DNA from: Intrasporangium oryzae NRRL B-24470
GTDB taxonomy: Bacteria; Actinomycetota; Actinomycetes; Actinomycetales; Dermatophilaceae
Assembly: GCF_000576595.1 (NCBI RefSeq)
Contig: NZ_AWSA01000019.1
Location: 17,246-81,245, forward strand
Length of the DNA stretch: 64,000 nucleotides
Direction of reading: 5' to 3'
The notes beneath the pieces were generated by a model. The model was not told the origin of the DNA. It saw nothing but the letters and a program-made list of their open reading frames with translations, and searched no databases. Positions 51,253 to 60,909 of the stretch are shown here, in pieces. A program made the position numbers and the translations under genes. How positions within the stretch are numbered: the stretch's first letter is position 1; every line of letters starts with the position of its first letter.

Positions 51253-52833
51253 TCAGTGCACGAGAGGCAGCTGTCGCTCGGACCGGGTCGACAGCCGCTG
51301 CCGGGCGAGGCGGGGCCACGCCTGGACCGCGCAGAACGGCGCGCACTGGTCGGCGGAGTCGGGGCCGCGGGTCCCGACGTGGACGCAGCACTGGGTGAGG
51401 CGCTCCTCGATCATCGTCGACACGTCCATGAACGGCTTGACGGTGATCCGGACGACGCGCTCGGCGAGGAGGCGGCGCAGCCGCTTCTGGTGGCCCGGGA
51501 GTCTCGAGCCCGCCAGCGTGGCGAGGGTCCCGACCCCGATGTCGCAGCTGTCGCAGATGCCCCGCCAGAGGTCGCCCACCTGAGGGTGTGACAGCGAGGA
51601 CTGTTCGCTGAGCAGGCCGAGGACCGACTCCTTGACGACGGCCCGCAGCTCGGCAGACACGGCCTGGTCCACGACACGGTTGGCCACGAGGTCGGGGGCC
51701 AGCTCGAGCCACTCGAGCAGCCGCTCGTGCCCGACCGCGCGGGTCAGCGACGTCCACGAGCCGGCGTCGTCGCGCAGGAGGTAGCCGACCGACGCGCAGT
51801 GCGGGTGCGAGCACGGGAGGGCGGTGAGGTCACGCCAGGTGACGAGCCCACCCGTCTGGGGCCCGAGCCGCGCGAGGACGCCCGTGTGCGTGAGCCGGTC
51901 GAGCGGGTCGAGCGGGCCGCTCCGTCCGCTGCCGAACTGGGGCTGGATCGAGATGCCCCCGACGTACGGCGTCTCGAGGGCGCGCAGGACGACGTGCCCG
52001 ATCTCGCCGTCGTTGACCCCGAGGGCGGCCGTCATCGTCAGGGTCATGAAGACCTCGGCGGCGGCGAGACGCTCGATGGCGAGGTCCTTGAAGCGCCGGA
52101 TGTCGGCGCCGCGGTGGTGCCGGGAGGACTCGGCGCTCTCGCCGTCGTACTGGAGATAGACCTCGACCCGGTCGCGGTGGCGGTGGAGCAGGTCGACGAG
52201 GGCGTCGTCGCGGGCGATCGTCAGCCCGTTGGTGTTGACGAGGATCCGCACGATCGGCCGTTCGACGAGCGCGGCGAGCAGCTCGGGCAGGTCGGGGTGG
52301 AGGGTCGGCTCGCCGCCCGAGAGCATGAGGACGTCGAGCCGTCCGTCCTCACGGGCGATCCGGGCGTCGACGTTGGCGAGGACGTCGGCGATCGAGGCGA
52401 CCCCGCGCAGCGAGGGCGCGGAGTCGGCGAAGCAGGTCGGACATCGCAGGTTGCAGTGCTCCGTCAGGTCCTCGAGGAGGATGCAGGTGTGCTGCGTCTG
52501 CATCGCCGGCAGGCCGTACTCGTAGGCCTCGGGGACCGGAAGGAGGTTGCCGACGCGGTCGGGCACGTGGGACTTCGTCGGGGCCGTCCACTGCTCGAGG
52601 TAGGTGAGGATCTCGGGCGACTCGTCGTAGAGCGTCCGCACGAGGCCGTGCTCACGGCAGGCCCGCTCGAGCCAGATCCGCCCGTCGCGCTCGGCGAGCC
52701 ACCCGCTGAGGCGCGGGACGTCGGCGAGCTCGCGCTCCGGGCGGTCGTGGTGACAGCGGGGGCAGAAGGCATTGACGTAGCGGTGGATCCGGTCGCCCCG
52801 CAGTCCGCGCCCCGGTCCGGTTGGGACCGCCAT
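51253..52833 (-). CDS. Radical SAM protein of the MJ0619 / tetraether-lipid-synthase type
   Basis: A 526-residue radical SAM enzyme. The cluster motif CxxxCxxC is Cys127, Cys131, Cys134 (EHCNLRCPTCF). The N-terminal zinc-like module has FCPRCHH (Cys24, Cys27) and RACREHG (Cys59). The C-terminus carries Cys482/Cys483 (TQCCVHVG) and Cys497/Cys501 (QCAPFCAV). This pattern of N-terminal CxxC, radical SAM core and terminal CCVH...PFC is shared with MJ0619 and the archaeal tetraether synthase, which act on lipid or pterin substrates. The real substrate is unknown. The upstream gene encodes an Lgt-like membrane protein, which hints at lipid chemistry (inference). Confidence 0.82.
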   Translation of the reverse strand: MAVPTGPGRGLRGDRIHRYVNAFCPRCHHDRPERELADVPRLSGWLAERDGRIWLERACREHGLVRTLYDESPEILTYLEQWTAPTKSHVPDRVGNLLPVPEAYEYGLPAMQTQHTCILLEDLTEHCNLRCPTCFADSAPSLRGVASIADVLANVDARIAREDGRLDVLMLSGGEPTLHPDLPELLAALVERPIVRILVNTNGLTIARDDALVDLLHRHRDRVEVYLQYDGESAESSRHHRGADIRRFKDLAIERLAAAEVFMTLTMTAALGVNDGEIGHVVLRALETPYVGGISIQPQFGSGRSGPLDPLDRLTHTGVLARLGPQTGGLVTWRDLTALPCSHPHCASVGYLLRDDAGSWTSLTRAVGHERLLEWLELAPDLVANRVVDQAVSAELRAVVKESVLGLLSEQSSLSHPQVGDLWRGICDSCDIGVGTLATLAGSRLPGHQKRLRRLLAERVVRITVKPFMDVSTMIEERLTQCCVHVGTRGPDSADQCAPFCAVQAWPRLARQRLSTRSERQLPLVH

Positions 52834-52879
52834 CAGCGGCGCGCCGGCCAGGTCGCGAGGGCGTGGGGCAGGTTCGGCG

Positions 52880-53680
52880 TCATGCCACCTCCTGGGTGAT
52901 CGGGGGGACCGGTGCGATCGGGGCGGTGTGGCGTGCGGGGCGCAGGACTCGGGCGGCGCGCCACAGCACGAGGGGTCCCAGGGCGAGGAGGAAGAGCTGG
53001 GGCCGGGTCAGCCCCAGCCACGCGACCTCGTTGCCCCGGACGAACTCGACGAGGAAGCGGAACACGGCATACGCCGCGAGGTAGACCGTGAGCAGGCCCG
53101 CGGGCTCCTCGAGCCGGTCGCGGTGGCGGACGACGAGCGCGAGCGCCAGGAGGTGGAACGCGATCTCGTAGAGGAACGACGGGTGGAGGGGCACACCAGC
53201 GACTGCGCCGGTCCGGGCCGCTGCCGCCGGGTCGAGGACGATGCCCCAGTCGTGGCCGGTCGGCGAGCCCGGGTCCTCGGTCAGGAGGCACCCGACCCGG
53301 CCGATGGCGAGGCCCGCCGCGACGGCCGGCGCGAAGAGGGCGCCGGTGCGGCCGCGGTACCCGGTCAGGCGCTTGCCCGCCAGCGCCCCGGCATACGCGC
53401 CGGCCAGGCCACCGAGCACGCTGCGGTTGCCGTAGAGGAACTGCGCCACGAACCCGGCGTTCGCGCTCGGGTCCAGGTGCTGGAACCACGTCCCGGCATA
53501 CATGAAGACGCCACCCCACGAGAGCGCCACGGCGACGACGGCCCAGAGCCTCGGGTCGGCCATGCGCCGACGGCGCATCTCGGCGCCGAAGACGAGCGTC
53601 GCGACGAGCAGACCGAGCGCGACGAAGGCCTCGTGGGCCGGGATCCCGACCCCCAGGACCTCTCCGAGGACGGGGTGCAT
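52880..53680 (-). CDS. Prolipoprotein diacylglyceryl transferase (Lgt)-like membrane protein
   Basis: A 266-residue polytopic protein resembling Lgt, which moves diacylglycerol from phosphatidylglycerol to lipoprotein cysteines. GRVGCLLTEDPGS replaces the Lgt core GRxGNFxNxE, HPSFLYEIAFHLL matches HPTQLYE, and FRFLVEFVRGNE matches the Arg/Glu box. The altered core (Cys in place of Asn-Phe) suggests a paralogue with a changed substrate rather than the housekeeping Lgt. First gene of a minus-strand operon with a radical SAM enzyme; divergent from ald. Three octamers lie inside. Confidence 0.8.
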   Translation of the reverse strand: MHPVLGEVLGVGIPAHEAFVALGLLVATLVFGAEMRRRRMADPRLWAVVAVALSWGGVFMYAGTWFQHLDPSANAGFVAQFLYGNRSVLGGLAGAYAGALAGKRLTGYRGRTGALFAPAVAAGLAIGRVGCLLTEDPGSPTGHDWGIVLDPAAAARTGAVAGVPLHPSFLYEIAFHLLALALVVRHRDRLEEPAGLLTVYLAAYAVFRFLVEFVRGNEVAWLGLTRPQLFLLALGPLVLWRAARVLRPARHTAPIAPVPPITQEVA

Positions 53681-53757
53681 GGGGGAACTCTGGCACGGCG
53701 CGTGCCGCAAGCGTGGGAGCACACGTGATGCGCGTCAGAGGCCCGTGTCGGCGTGGC

Positions 53758-53763
53758 TACAGT
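53758..53763 (+). promoter_or_regulatory. Probable ald -10 box
   Basis: TACAGT about 95 bases before the ald start; the leader is very G+C rich and can fold (GGCC-rich inverted segments at 53770-53820). Confidence 0.4.
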
Positions 53764-53858
53764 TGTGGTGCCGGCCCCCTCAGGACCGGCCGGCCCGGTG
53801 CCCCTCGCGGGGCCGCGGAGCAGATCAACGACGATCAGACACAAGGATGTGCAGAGCA

Positions 53859-54974
53859 ATGAAGGTCGGTATTCCCCGCGAGGTGAAGAACCACGAGTAC
53901 CGGGTGGCGATCACGCCCGCCGGTGTCCACGAGCTCGTCCGCAACGGCCACGACGTCTTCGTCGAGCGCGACGCCGGCGTCGGCTCGTCGATCCTCAACG
54001 AGGACTACGAGGCGGCCGGGGCGAAGATCCTCGACGGCCCCGACGAGGTCTGGGCCACGGGTGACCTGATCCTCAAGGTCAAGGAGCCGATCGCGCAGGA
54101 GTACGACCGGATGCGCGAGGGCCAGACCCTCTTCACCTACCTCCACCTCGCCGCCGACCGGCCGCTCACGGAGGAGCTCTGCAAGCGCAAGGTCACGGGC
54201 ATCGCCTACGAGACGGTGGAGCTGCCCGACCGGAGCCTGCCGCTCCTCGCCCCGATGTCCGAGGTCGCGGGCCGGCTCGCCCCGCAGGTGGGCGCCCAGG
54301 CCCTGATGCGCGCCCAGGGCGGCCGCGGTGTCCTCATGGGCGGCGTGTCAGGCGTCTACGCGGCGAAGGTCGTCGTCATCGGCGCCGGCGTGTCCGGCAT
54401 GAACGCCGCCGCCATCGCCCTCGGCATGCAGGCTGAGGTGCTCCTCCTCGACCGCGACGTCAGCCGCCTGCGCAACGCCGACTTCGTCTACCAGGGCCAC
54501 TGCCAGACGGTCGCATCCAACGCCTACGAGATCGAGCGTGCGATCTCCGACGCCGACATGGTCATCGGCGCGGTCCTCGTTCCCGGTGCCAAGGCGCCCA
54601 AGCTCGTCACCAACGAGCAGGTCGCCCGCATGAAGCCGGGCTCGGTGCTCGTCGACATCGCGATCGACCAGGGCGGCTGCTTCGAGGACTCCCGCCCCAC
54701 CACGCACGCAGACCCGACCTACAAGGTCCACGACTCGGTCTTCTACTGCGTCGCCAACATGCCGGGTGCCGTGCCCCACACGAGCACCTACGCGCTGACC
54801 AACGTCACCCTCCCGTATGCCGTCGAGCTGGCCAACCGGGGCTGGCGCGACGCGCTGCGCGCCGACCGTGCGCTCGGCCTCGGCCTCAACACGCACGACG
54901 GCCATGTGACGTATGCCGGTGTCGCCGAGGCCCATGGCCTCGACGCGATCACCCTGGAGGAGGCCCTCTCCTGA
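53859..54974 (+). CDS. ald: Alanine dehydrogenase
   Basis: NAD-dependent oxidative deamination of L-alanine to pyruvate and ammonia (reversible). The 371 residues start [20 protein letters not shown] and include [17 protein letters not shown], the Rossmann [17 protein letters not shown], and the [18 protein letters not shown] active-site stretch. An ATG at 53847 would add four residues. The last codons overlap the ribosome-binding site of xerD. Confidence 0.96.
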   Translation: MKVGIPREVKNHEYRVAITPAGVHELVRNGHDVFVERDAGVGSSILNEDYEAAGAKILDGPDEVWATGDLILKVKEPIAQEYDRMREGQTLFTYLHLAADRPLTEELCKRKVTGIAYETVELPDRSLPLLAPMSEVAGRLAPQVGAQALMRAQGGRGVLMGGVSGVYAAKVVVIGAGVSGMNAAAIALGMQAEVLLLDRDVSRLRNADFVYQGHCQTVASNAYEIERAISDADMVIGAVLVPGAKAPKLVTNEQVARMKPGSVLVDIAIDQGGCFEDSRPTTHADPTYKVHDSVFYCVANMPGAVPHTSTYALTNVTLPYAVELANRGWRDALRADRALGLGLNTHDGHVTYAGVAEAHGLDAITLEEALS

Positions 54975-55927
54975 CGGAGGTCACGCCTGCGCCGCCCCGG
55001 ACGACTCGCCTCGAGCGGGACGTCCGGGGGTGGCTCGACCACGTCCGTGTCGAGCGGGGAGCCTCCGAGAACACCCTCAGCTCCTACGAGCGTGACCTGC
55101 GCAAGTACCGCGAGTACCTCGCCGACCGCGGGGTCGACGACGCGGCCCGCGTGACCGAGGCGGACGTCTCGGACTTCCTCGCCTCCCTGCGCGAGCGGGG
55201 CCTCGCCGCGTCCTCCGCCGCGCGGACCCTCGTCGCCGTGCGCGGGTTCCACCGCTTCCTCGCGCTCGAGGGCACCGTCCCGACCGACCCGGCCGGCAAC
55301 GTCGCGCCGCCGAGGCCACCATCGCGCCTGCCCAAGGCGATCTCCGTCGAGTCCGTCGAGCGCCTCCTCGCCGCGGCCTCGGTCGGCGACACGCCCGAGT
55401 CGCTTCGCGACCGCGCCCTCCTCGAAGTGCTCTACGGCGTCGGCGCGCGGATCAGCGAGGCGGTCGGCATCGACGTCGACGACATCGACTCCGACCCGGT
55501 CGGGCAGGGAGGCGCCTCGGTCGGTGCCGTGCGGCTCCGCGGCAAGGGGGGCAAGGAGCGCATCGTCCCGGTCGGGCACTACGCCCTCGACGCCGTGTCC
55601 GCCTACGTCGTCCGGGGCCGTCCGGCGCTCGCGGCCCGCGGCAGAGGCGGACCCGCGCTCTTCCTCAACCAGCGCGGGGCTCGGCTCTCGCGGCAGTCGG
55701 CCTGGGCCGTCATCCAGCGAGCGGCCGAGCGGGCCGGGCTGTCGGGGATCTCGCCGCACACCCTGCGGCACTCGTTCGCGACCCACCTGCTCGACGGCGG
55801 GGCCGACGTCCGAGTCGTCCAGGAGCTCCTCGGCCACGCCTCGGTCACGACGACACAGATCTACACGATGGTCTCCGTGACCCGACTCCGCGAGGTCTAT
55901 GCGGGGGCTCACCCCCGTGCCCGCTGA
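54971..55927 (+). CDS. xerD: Site-specific tyrosine recombinase XerD (probable CTG start)
   Basis: Resolves chromosome dimers at dif with XerC. The catalytic residues are in place: Arg in GARISEA, Lys in GKGGKER, HTLRHSF, the second His in LLGHASV and the Tyr in QIYTMVS. Conserved N-terminal SAM-like domain sequence ([27 protein letters not shown]) lies upstream of the first in-frame GTG (55151), and no ATG, GTG or TTG is available there. CTG at 54971 overlaps the ald stop as CTGA and has GGAGGAGG 7-8 bases upstream, giving 318 residues, a normal XerD length. Confidence 0.88.
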   Translation: MTEVTPAPPRTTRLERDVRGWLDHVRVERGASENTLSSYERDLRKYREYLADRGVDDAARVTEADVSDFLASLRERGLAASSAARTLVAVRGFHRFLALEGTVPTDPAGNVAPPRPPSRLPKAISVESVERLLAAASVGDTPESLRDRALLEVLYGVGARISEAVGIDVDDIDSDPVGQGGASVGAVRLRGKGGKERIVPVGHYALDAVSAYVVRGRPALAARGRGGPALFLNQRGARLSRQSAWAVIQRAAERAGLSGISPHTLRHSFATHLLDGGADVRVVQELLGHASVTTTQIYTMVSVTRLREVYAGAHPRAR

Positions 55928-56025
55928 TATGGTCACTCGTGATCGGCGAGAGGCCGACCGAGTGCACAGGACGGGCACGACCGAGCGGAGCGGAACACCC
56001 GGTGAACGAGGAGTCACACGAGACC

Positions 56026-57039
56026 ATGCAGTCCGAGCACCTCGACCGGCCCGACACGGCCGGCGACGGCGGGGCCACGTCGTGGCCCGGAGCCGGGGGT
56101 GCGCCGCGGAGGCCCGGTGCCGAGTCCTCCAACGGTTCGGCACGCAGGTCGGACGACGGCCTCACCGACGGACTGAGCGACGGGCTCACCAACGGCGGTG
56201 AGCTGGGTCCGACCGGCCGGCCCGAGCCGCACTTCCCCGAGCCGCCCCCGCTGACGAGCCACGGCCCTGCCCGCGTCATCGCCATGTGCAACCAGAAGGG
56301 TGGCGTCGGCAAGACGACGACCGCGATCAACCTCGGCGCCGCGCTGGCCGAGCTGGGCCGCAAGGTTCTCGTCATCGACTTCGATCCCCAGGGGGCGCTC
56401 TCGGTCGGCCTCGGCGTCAACGCCCAGGAGCTCGACCTGACGATCTACAACCTCCTCATCGAGCGGGGCCACGAGATTCACGAGGTGATCGTGCCCACCC
56501 GGACCCCCAACCTCGATGTCGTGCCGGCCAACATCGACCTCTCGGCCGCCGAGGTCCAGCTCGTCGGCGAGGTGGCCCGCGAGCAGATCCTCGCCCGGGC
56601 CCTGCGCCCCGCCCTCGACGAGTACGACGTGATCCTCATCGACTGCCAGCCCTCGCTCGGCCTGCTCACGGTCAACGCCCTGACGGCCTCGCACGGGGTC
56701 ATCATCCCGCTCGAGTGCGAGTTCTTCGCCATGCGTGGCGTGGCCCTGCTCATCGACACGATCGACAAGATCACCGACCGCCTCAACCCGCGCCTGCAGG
56801 TCGACGGCATCCTCGCCACGATGTACGACAGCCGGACCCTGCACAGCCGCGAGGTCGTCCGCTCCGTCGTCGACCACTTCGGCGACCAGGTCTTCCACAC
56901 GGTGATCAGCCGGACGGTCAAGTTCCCCGACGCGACGCTCGCCGCCGAGCCGATCACGACGTACTCCTCGGACCACTCCGGCGCAGGGGCCTACCGCCAG
57001 CTCGCACGAGAGCTCATCGCGCGTGGCGGCGCGGCCTGA
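56026..57039 (+). CDS. parA: ParA-family chromosome partition ATPase
   Basis: A 337-residue MinD/ParA ATPase. The deviant Walker A KGGVGKTTT, Walker A' (VLVIDFDPQGALS) and Walker B (DVILIDCQPSLG) are clear. An acidic, Gly/Ser-rich N-terminal tail of about 80 residues precedes them. The gene next to scpA/scpB matches the Rv1708-type ParA rather than the origin-linked Soj; no parB is here. The start is uncertain: GTG codons at 55939 (close to TATGGT) and 56002 are in frame; the ATG at 56026 was chosen. Confidence 0.88.
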   Translation: MQSEHLDRPDTAGDGGATSWPGAGGAPRRPGAESSNGSARRSDDGLTDGLSDGLTNGGELGPTGRPEPHFPEPPPLTSHGPARVIAMCNQKGGVGKTTTAINLGAALAELGRKVLVIDFDPQGALSVGLGVNAQELDLTIYNLLIERGHEIHEVIVPTRTPNLDVVPANIDLSAAEVQLVGEVAREQILARALRPALDEYDVILIDCQPSLGLLTVNALTASHGVIIPLECEFFAMRGVALLIDTIDKITDRLNPRLQVDGILATMYDSRTLHSREVVRSVVDHFGDQVFHTVISRTVKFPDATLAAEPITTYSSDHSGAGAYRQLARELIARGGAA

Positions 57040-57055
57040 CGCGGCGAAGGATGCG

Positions 57056-58102
57056 ATGACCGAGCACGACACCGTCGACCGCGCGCCGGTCGACGAGACC
57101 CCCGCGCTGCCTCCCGCGGGTGCGGGAGACGACCTCGTGCCGGGTGGCGTCATCACGCGACGGGCGGCTGCGCCCTTCGAGGTGCACCTCGACGTCTTCA
57201 GCGGGCCCTTCGACCTGCTCCTCGGACTCATCAGCAAGCACAAGCTCGACATCACCGAGGTCGCTCTTGCGCAGGTCACCGACGAGTTCGTCGCGCACAT
57301 CAAGGCCGCCCAGGCAGCCGACGGCGACTGGGACCTCAGCCAGGCGTCCGAGTTCCTCCTCATCGCGGCGACCCTGCTCGACATCAAGGCCGCCCGCCTG
57401 CTCCCGCAGTCCGGCCCGCAGGACGACGAGGACCTCGCGCTCATCGAGGCCCGCGACCTGCTCTTCGCCAGGCTGCTCCAGTACCGCGCCTACAAGCAGA
57501 TCGCTGCGACGTTCCAGGAGCGGATGGCGACAGCCGGCCGGATGACACCACGCCAGGCGGGCCTCGAGCCGGAGTTCGCGAGCCTGCTTCCCGAGCTCGT
57601 CATCGCGGTCACCCCCGAGCAGTTCGCCATGATCGCCGCCCGGGCCATGACCCCCCGGATCCCGCCCACGGTCGGCCTCGACCACCTCCACGCGCCGCAG
57701 GTGAGCGTCCGCGAGCAGGCCGCGATCATCGTCGAGCGGATCCGGTCGAGGGGGCAGGTGTCCTTCCGCGCTCTCGTCGCCGACGCCGACAGCACGCTCG
57801 TCATCGTCGCGCGGTTCCTCGCCCTGCTCGAGCTCTTCAAGGAGGCCGCCGTGGCCTTCGAGCAGGCGGAGGCCCTCGGCGAGCTCGACGTACGATGGAC
57901 GGGCGCCGAGCAGGGCGACGTCTCCATCGACGACGAGTTCGACGAGCTCGACGACGAGGATGGCAGGGAAGGCGGAGAAGATGGCGACCGTCGAGACCCC
58001 GAGACGGTCGCGCGGCGACCCGGCGTCCGCGACGCCCTTCCCGACGCCCCCGAGTCGGAGACCGACGACCGCACGGCCCGGCCGGCAGGAGCAGACGAAT
58101 GA
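57056..58102 (+). CDS. scpA: Segregation and condensation protein A
   Basis: The kleisin of the SMC-ScpAB condensin. The 348 residues have the N-terminal FEVHLDVFSGPFDLLLGLISKHKLDITEVALAQVTDEF and ASEFLLIAATLLDIKAARLLP helices, and a C-terminal winged helix near VSVREQAAIIVERIRS. The last ~70 residues are acidic and disordered. AAGGA at 57047-57051 supports the ATG. ATGA-type overlap with scpB. Confidence 0.94.
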   Translation: MTEHDTVDRAPVDETPALPPAGAGDDLVPGGVITRRAAAPFEVHLDVFSGPFDLLLGLISKHKLDITEVALAQVTDEFVAHIKAAQAADGDWDLSQASEFLLIAATLLDIKAARLLPQSGPQDDEDLALIEARDLLFARLLQYRAYKQIAATFQERMATAGRMTPRQAGLEPEFASLLPELVIAVTPEQFAMIAARAMTPRIPPTVGLDHLHAPQVSVREQAAIIVERIRSRGQVSFRALVADADSTLVIVARFLALLELFKEAAVAFEQAEALGELDVRWTGAEQGDVSIDDEFDELDDEDGREGGEDGDRRDPETVARRPGVRDALPDAPESETDDRTARPAGADE

Positions 58103-58737
58103 GTGACCAGGCGGCAGCGGCCCGCGAGCCCGTCGAGCCGGCCGAAGGCGGCGACGAGCAGATCGCCTTCGACATCAACGACTTCCCGGGCGGCGCCAGG
58201 TCGGCCCTCGAGGCCGTCCTCATGGTCGTCGACGAACCGGTGAGCGAGGTCGCCCTCGCCTCCGCCCTCGAGCTGCCCGTCGAGGACGTCACGGCTCACC
58301 TCCACGCCCTCGAGGAGGAGTATGCCGCGGCGCAGCGCGGTTTCACCCTGCGCAACGTGGCCGGCGGGTGGCGGGTCTACAGCCGGGCCGACTTCGCGCC
58401 CGTCGTCGAGAAGTTCGTCCTGGACGGCCAGCAGGCCAGGCTGACCCAGGCGTCGCTGGAGACCCTGGCCGTCATCGCGTACCGTCAACCCGTGTCCCGG
58501 GCCCGCGTCAGCGCGGTCCGCGGCGTCAATGTCGACGGCGTCGTGCGCACCCTGCTCTCGCGAGGCCTCATCGAGGAGCTCGATGACACCGGTGAGAGCG
58601 GTGCCGTGCTCTACCGGACCACCTCCTACTTCCTCCAGCGCATGGGCCTGACGTCCCTCGACGACCTCCCCGCGCTGGCCCCCTACCTACCCGATGCCGA
58701 TGTCATCGACGAGCTCATCGAGGAAGGACACGCATGA
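58099..58737 (+). CDS. scpB: Segregation and condensation protein B
   Basis: Binds ScpA in the SMC complex. The 212 residues hold two winged-helix domains, with RSALEAVLMVVDEPVSEVALA and the hallmark LTQASLETLAVIAYRQPVSRARVSAVRGVNVDGVVRTL. Coupled on both sides. Confidence 0.95.
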   Translation: MSDQAAAAREPVEPAEGGDEQIAFDINDFPGGARSALEAVLMVVDEPVSEVALASALELPVEDVTAHLHALEEEYAAAQRGFTLRNVAGGWRVYSRADFAPVVEKFVLDGQQARLTQASLETLAVIAYRQPVSRARVSAVRGVNVDGVVRTLLSRGLIEELDDTGESGAVLYRTTSYFLQRMGLTSLDDLPALAPYLPDADVIDELIEEGHA

Positions 58738-59726
58738 GCGAACACTCGAGGTCCCCCCGCCAGCCCCGCAAGAAGGCCTCCGGGTCGGGCGCAGGATCGG
58801 GCGGGCGGTCCGGCGCACCCGGCGGGCGAGGCAAGGCCGGCAGCGGCCGGTCGAGCGGCAAGCCTGGCGCGGCGTCGGGCGGACGGTCCGGGACGAGGTC
58901 CGGCGGCAAGAGCGGGGCCCGGTTCGCGGGATCCACCAAGCCGAGCCAGCCGACCAAGCTCCCCCCGCGCCAGAGCGCCCCGACGATCGACGTCCACGAC
59001 CCCGACGGCGTCCGGCTCCAGAAGCTCATGGCCGCCGGCGGCGTCGGGTCCCGACGGGTCTGCGAGAACCTCATCGCGCAGGGCCGGGTCGAGGTCGACG
59101 GCCAGGTCGTCACCGAGCTCGGGGTCCGCATCGACCCCAAGCGCCAGACCGTCCACGTCGACGGCGTCCGTGTCAACCTCGACGAGGACCGCGTCTACCT
59201 CGCCTTCAACAAGCCCAAGGGCGTCGTCACGACGATGAGCGACGAGCTCGGACGCGTCTCGCTCGCCGACTATGTCGGCAACCGCGAGGAGCGGCTCTTC
59301 CACGTCGGCCGGCTCGACGCCGACACCGAGGGCCTGCTCCTGCTCACCAACGACGGCGACCTTGCGCACCGGCTCCAGCACCCGGCATACGGCGTGCTCA
59401 AGACCTACCTCGCGACGATCCGCGGGCCCGTCCAGCGCGACGTCGGCAAGCGCCTCCGGGAGGGCATCGAGCTCGAGGACGGCCCGGTCGCCGTCGACTC
59501 GTTCCGGGTCGTCGACTCGCAACCCGGCAAGGCGCTCGTCGAGATCGTCCTGCACGAGGGGCGCAAGCACGTCGTGCGGCGCATGCTCGACGCCGTCGGG
59601 CACCCGGTCCTCGAGCTCGTCCGAACCGAGGTCGGCCCGATCCGGCTCGCCGACCTGAAGTCGGGGCGCACGCGCCGGCTCAACAAGGCCGAGATCGGCG
59701 CCCTCTACAAGGCGGCCGGCCTCTGA
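58734..59726 (+). CDS. rluB: Pseudouridine synthase, RluB/RsuA family
   Basis: A 330-residue rRNA pseudouridine synthase, probably for 23S rRNA. Gly/Ser/Arg-rich N-terminal tail of ~75 residues; S4 domain (VRLQKLMAAGGVGSRRVCENLI); catalytic Asp in HVGRLDADTEGLLLLTNDG; C-terminal EGRKHVVRRMLDAVGHPV. Standard neighbour of scpAB. An octamer is present near 59383. Confidence 0.92.
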   Translation: MSEHSRSPRQPRKKASGSGAGSGGRSGAPGGRGKAGSGRSSGKPGAASGGRSGTRSGGKSGARFAGSTKPSQPTKLPPRQSAPTIDVHDPDGVRLQKLMAAGGVGSRRVCENLIAQGRVEVDGQVVTELGVRIDPKRQTVHVDGVRVNLDEDRVYLAFNKPKGVVTTMSDELGRVSLADYVGNREERLFHVGRLDADTEGLLLLTNDGDLAHRLQHPAYGVLKTYLATIRGPVQRDVGKRLREGIELEDGPVAVDSFRVVDSQPGKALVEIVLHEGRKHVVRRMLDAVGHPVLELVRTEVGPIRLADLKSGRTRRLNKAEIGALYKAAGL

Positions 59727-59760
59727 CGCGGACCGCCGCTCCGTGCGGCGGCCGGGTCGT

Positions 59761-59766
59761 TACGCT
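59761..59766 (+). promoter_or_regulatory. -10 box of leaderless tyrA
   Basis: TACGCT, 6 bases, then GTG at 59773. Confidence 0.5.
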
Positions 59767-59772
59767 GACCGC

Positions 59773-60855
59773 GTGAGCACGAGCGTCCGCATCATCGGGA
59801 CCGGGCTGATCGGCACCAGCCTGGGGATCGCCCTGTCGTCGGCCGGCTTCGCGGTCACCCTCGAGGACCCGTCGCCGACGGCCGTCCGGCTCGCCCGGGA
59901 CCTCCGTGCCGGGTCGCTTGCGACCGAGACTGACGCTGACCCCGACATCGTCGTGGTCGGCGCGCCCCCGGACGTCACGGCGCAGGTCGTCGTCGACGCG
60001 CTCTCCCGGTGGCCGCACGCCGTCGTCACCGACGTCGCCTCGGTCAAGGAGTCGGTCCTGCGGGACGTGCTCGCCTCGGGCGTCGACGCGACCCGCTACG
60101 TCGGCTCGCACCCCATGGCCGGACGTGAGCGCTCTGGTGCAGCAGCGGCCCGCGGAGACCTCTTCGACGGGCGGGCCTGGGTCGTCGTGCCGCATCCCGA
60201 CACGACGGAGGAGTCCGTGCGCCGCGTCCGCGAGCTGGCCCTCGCTGTCGGCGCGGCCGTCCGCGTCATGCCCGCGCACGAGCACGACGAGGCCGTCGCG
60301 GCGGTCTCGCACGTCCCGCAGCTCGCCGCCAGCATCGTCGCCTCCTGCCTGCGTGAGCTCCCCGAGTCGGCCGTGGGCCTCGCCGGCCAGGGCCTGCGCG
60401 ACGTCACGCGCATCGCCGCCAGCGACCCGCGGCTGTGGACCCAGATCCTCGCCGGCAACGCGGCCGCAGTGCGCGACGTGCTGCGGCACGTCCGCGACCA
60501 GGTCGACGACGTGGTCACGGCCCTCGACGGGATCGTCGAGCGCGACGGCGCGGGCTCGCTCGGCACCCTGAGCCACGTGCTCGAGGCGGGCAACCTCGGC
60601 CACGCGCGGATCCCGGGCAAGCACGGAGCTGCACCAGCGGCATACGTCGTCGTCTCGGTCGTCGTGCCCGACGAGCCGGGAGCGCTGGCTCGACTCCTCG
60701 GCGACATCGGCAGCGCCGGGATCAACCTCGAGGACCTGCACCTCGAGCACGGGCTCGGACAGGCGGTCGGCGTCGCCGAGGTCTCGGTCGTGCCCGCGTC
60801 GGTGGAGCCGCTCCGCACCGAGCTGGCCCGCCTGGGCTGGCGCGTCCACGACTGA
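59773..60855 (+). CDS. tyrA: Prephenate dehydrogenase with C-terminal ACT domain
   Basis: Oxidative decarboxylation of prephenate to 4-hydroxyphenylpyruvate for tyrosine. 360 residues: Rossmann start VRIIGTGLIGTSLGIAL, the active-site GSHPMAGRERSG, the HDEAVAAVSHVPQ helix, and a regulatory ACT domain from about residue 290 (VVSVVVPDEPGALARLLGDI). The octamer lies at 60638 at the domain junction. No chorismate mutase domain is fused. Confidence 0.93.
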   Translation: MSTSVRIIGTGLIGTSLGIALSSAGFAVTLEDPSPTAVRLARDLRAGSLATETDADPDIVVVGAPPDVTAQVVVDALSRWPHAVVTDVASVKESVLRDVLASGVDATRYVGSHPMAGRERSGAAAARGDLFDGRAWVVVPHPDTTEESVRRVRELALAVGAAVRVMPAHEHDEAVAAVSHVPQLAASIVASCLRELPESAVGLAGQGLRDVTRIAASDPRLWTQILAGNAAAVRDVLRHVRDQVDDVVTALDGIVERDGAGSLGTLSHVLEAGNLGHARIPGKHGAAPAAYVVVSVVVPDEPGALARLLGDIGSAGINLEDLHLEHGLGQAVGVAEVSVVPASVEPLRTELARLGWRVHD

Positions 60856-60896
60856 GCAGCGCCCGGACGCGGTCCGGCCCGCTCCCCGCCGCGCAC

Positions 60897-60902
60897 TAGG
60901 CT
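60897..60902 (+). promoter_or_regulatory. -10 box of leaderless cmk
   Basis: TAGGCT, 7 bases, then ATG at 60910. Confidence 0.55.
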
Positions 60903-60909
60903 CTGGCGC

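Noticed and set aside
55151..55927. xerD beginning at the GTG at 55151
   Set aside because: This would remove most of the N-terminal DNA-binding domain, which is clearly encoded upstream in the same frame.
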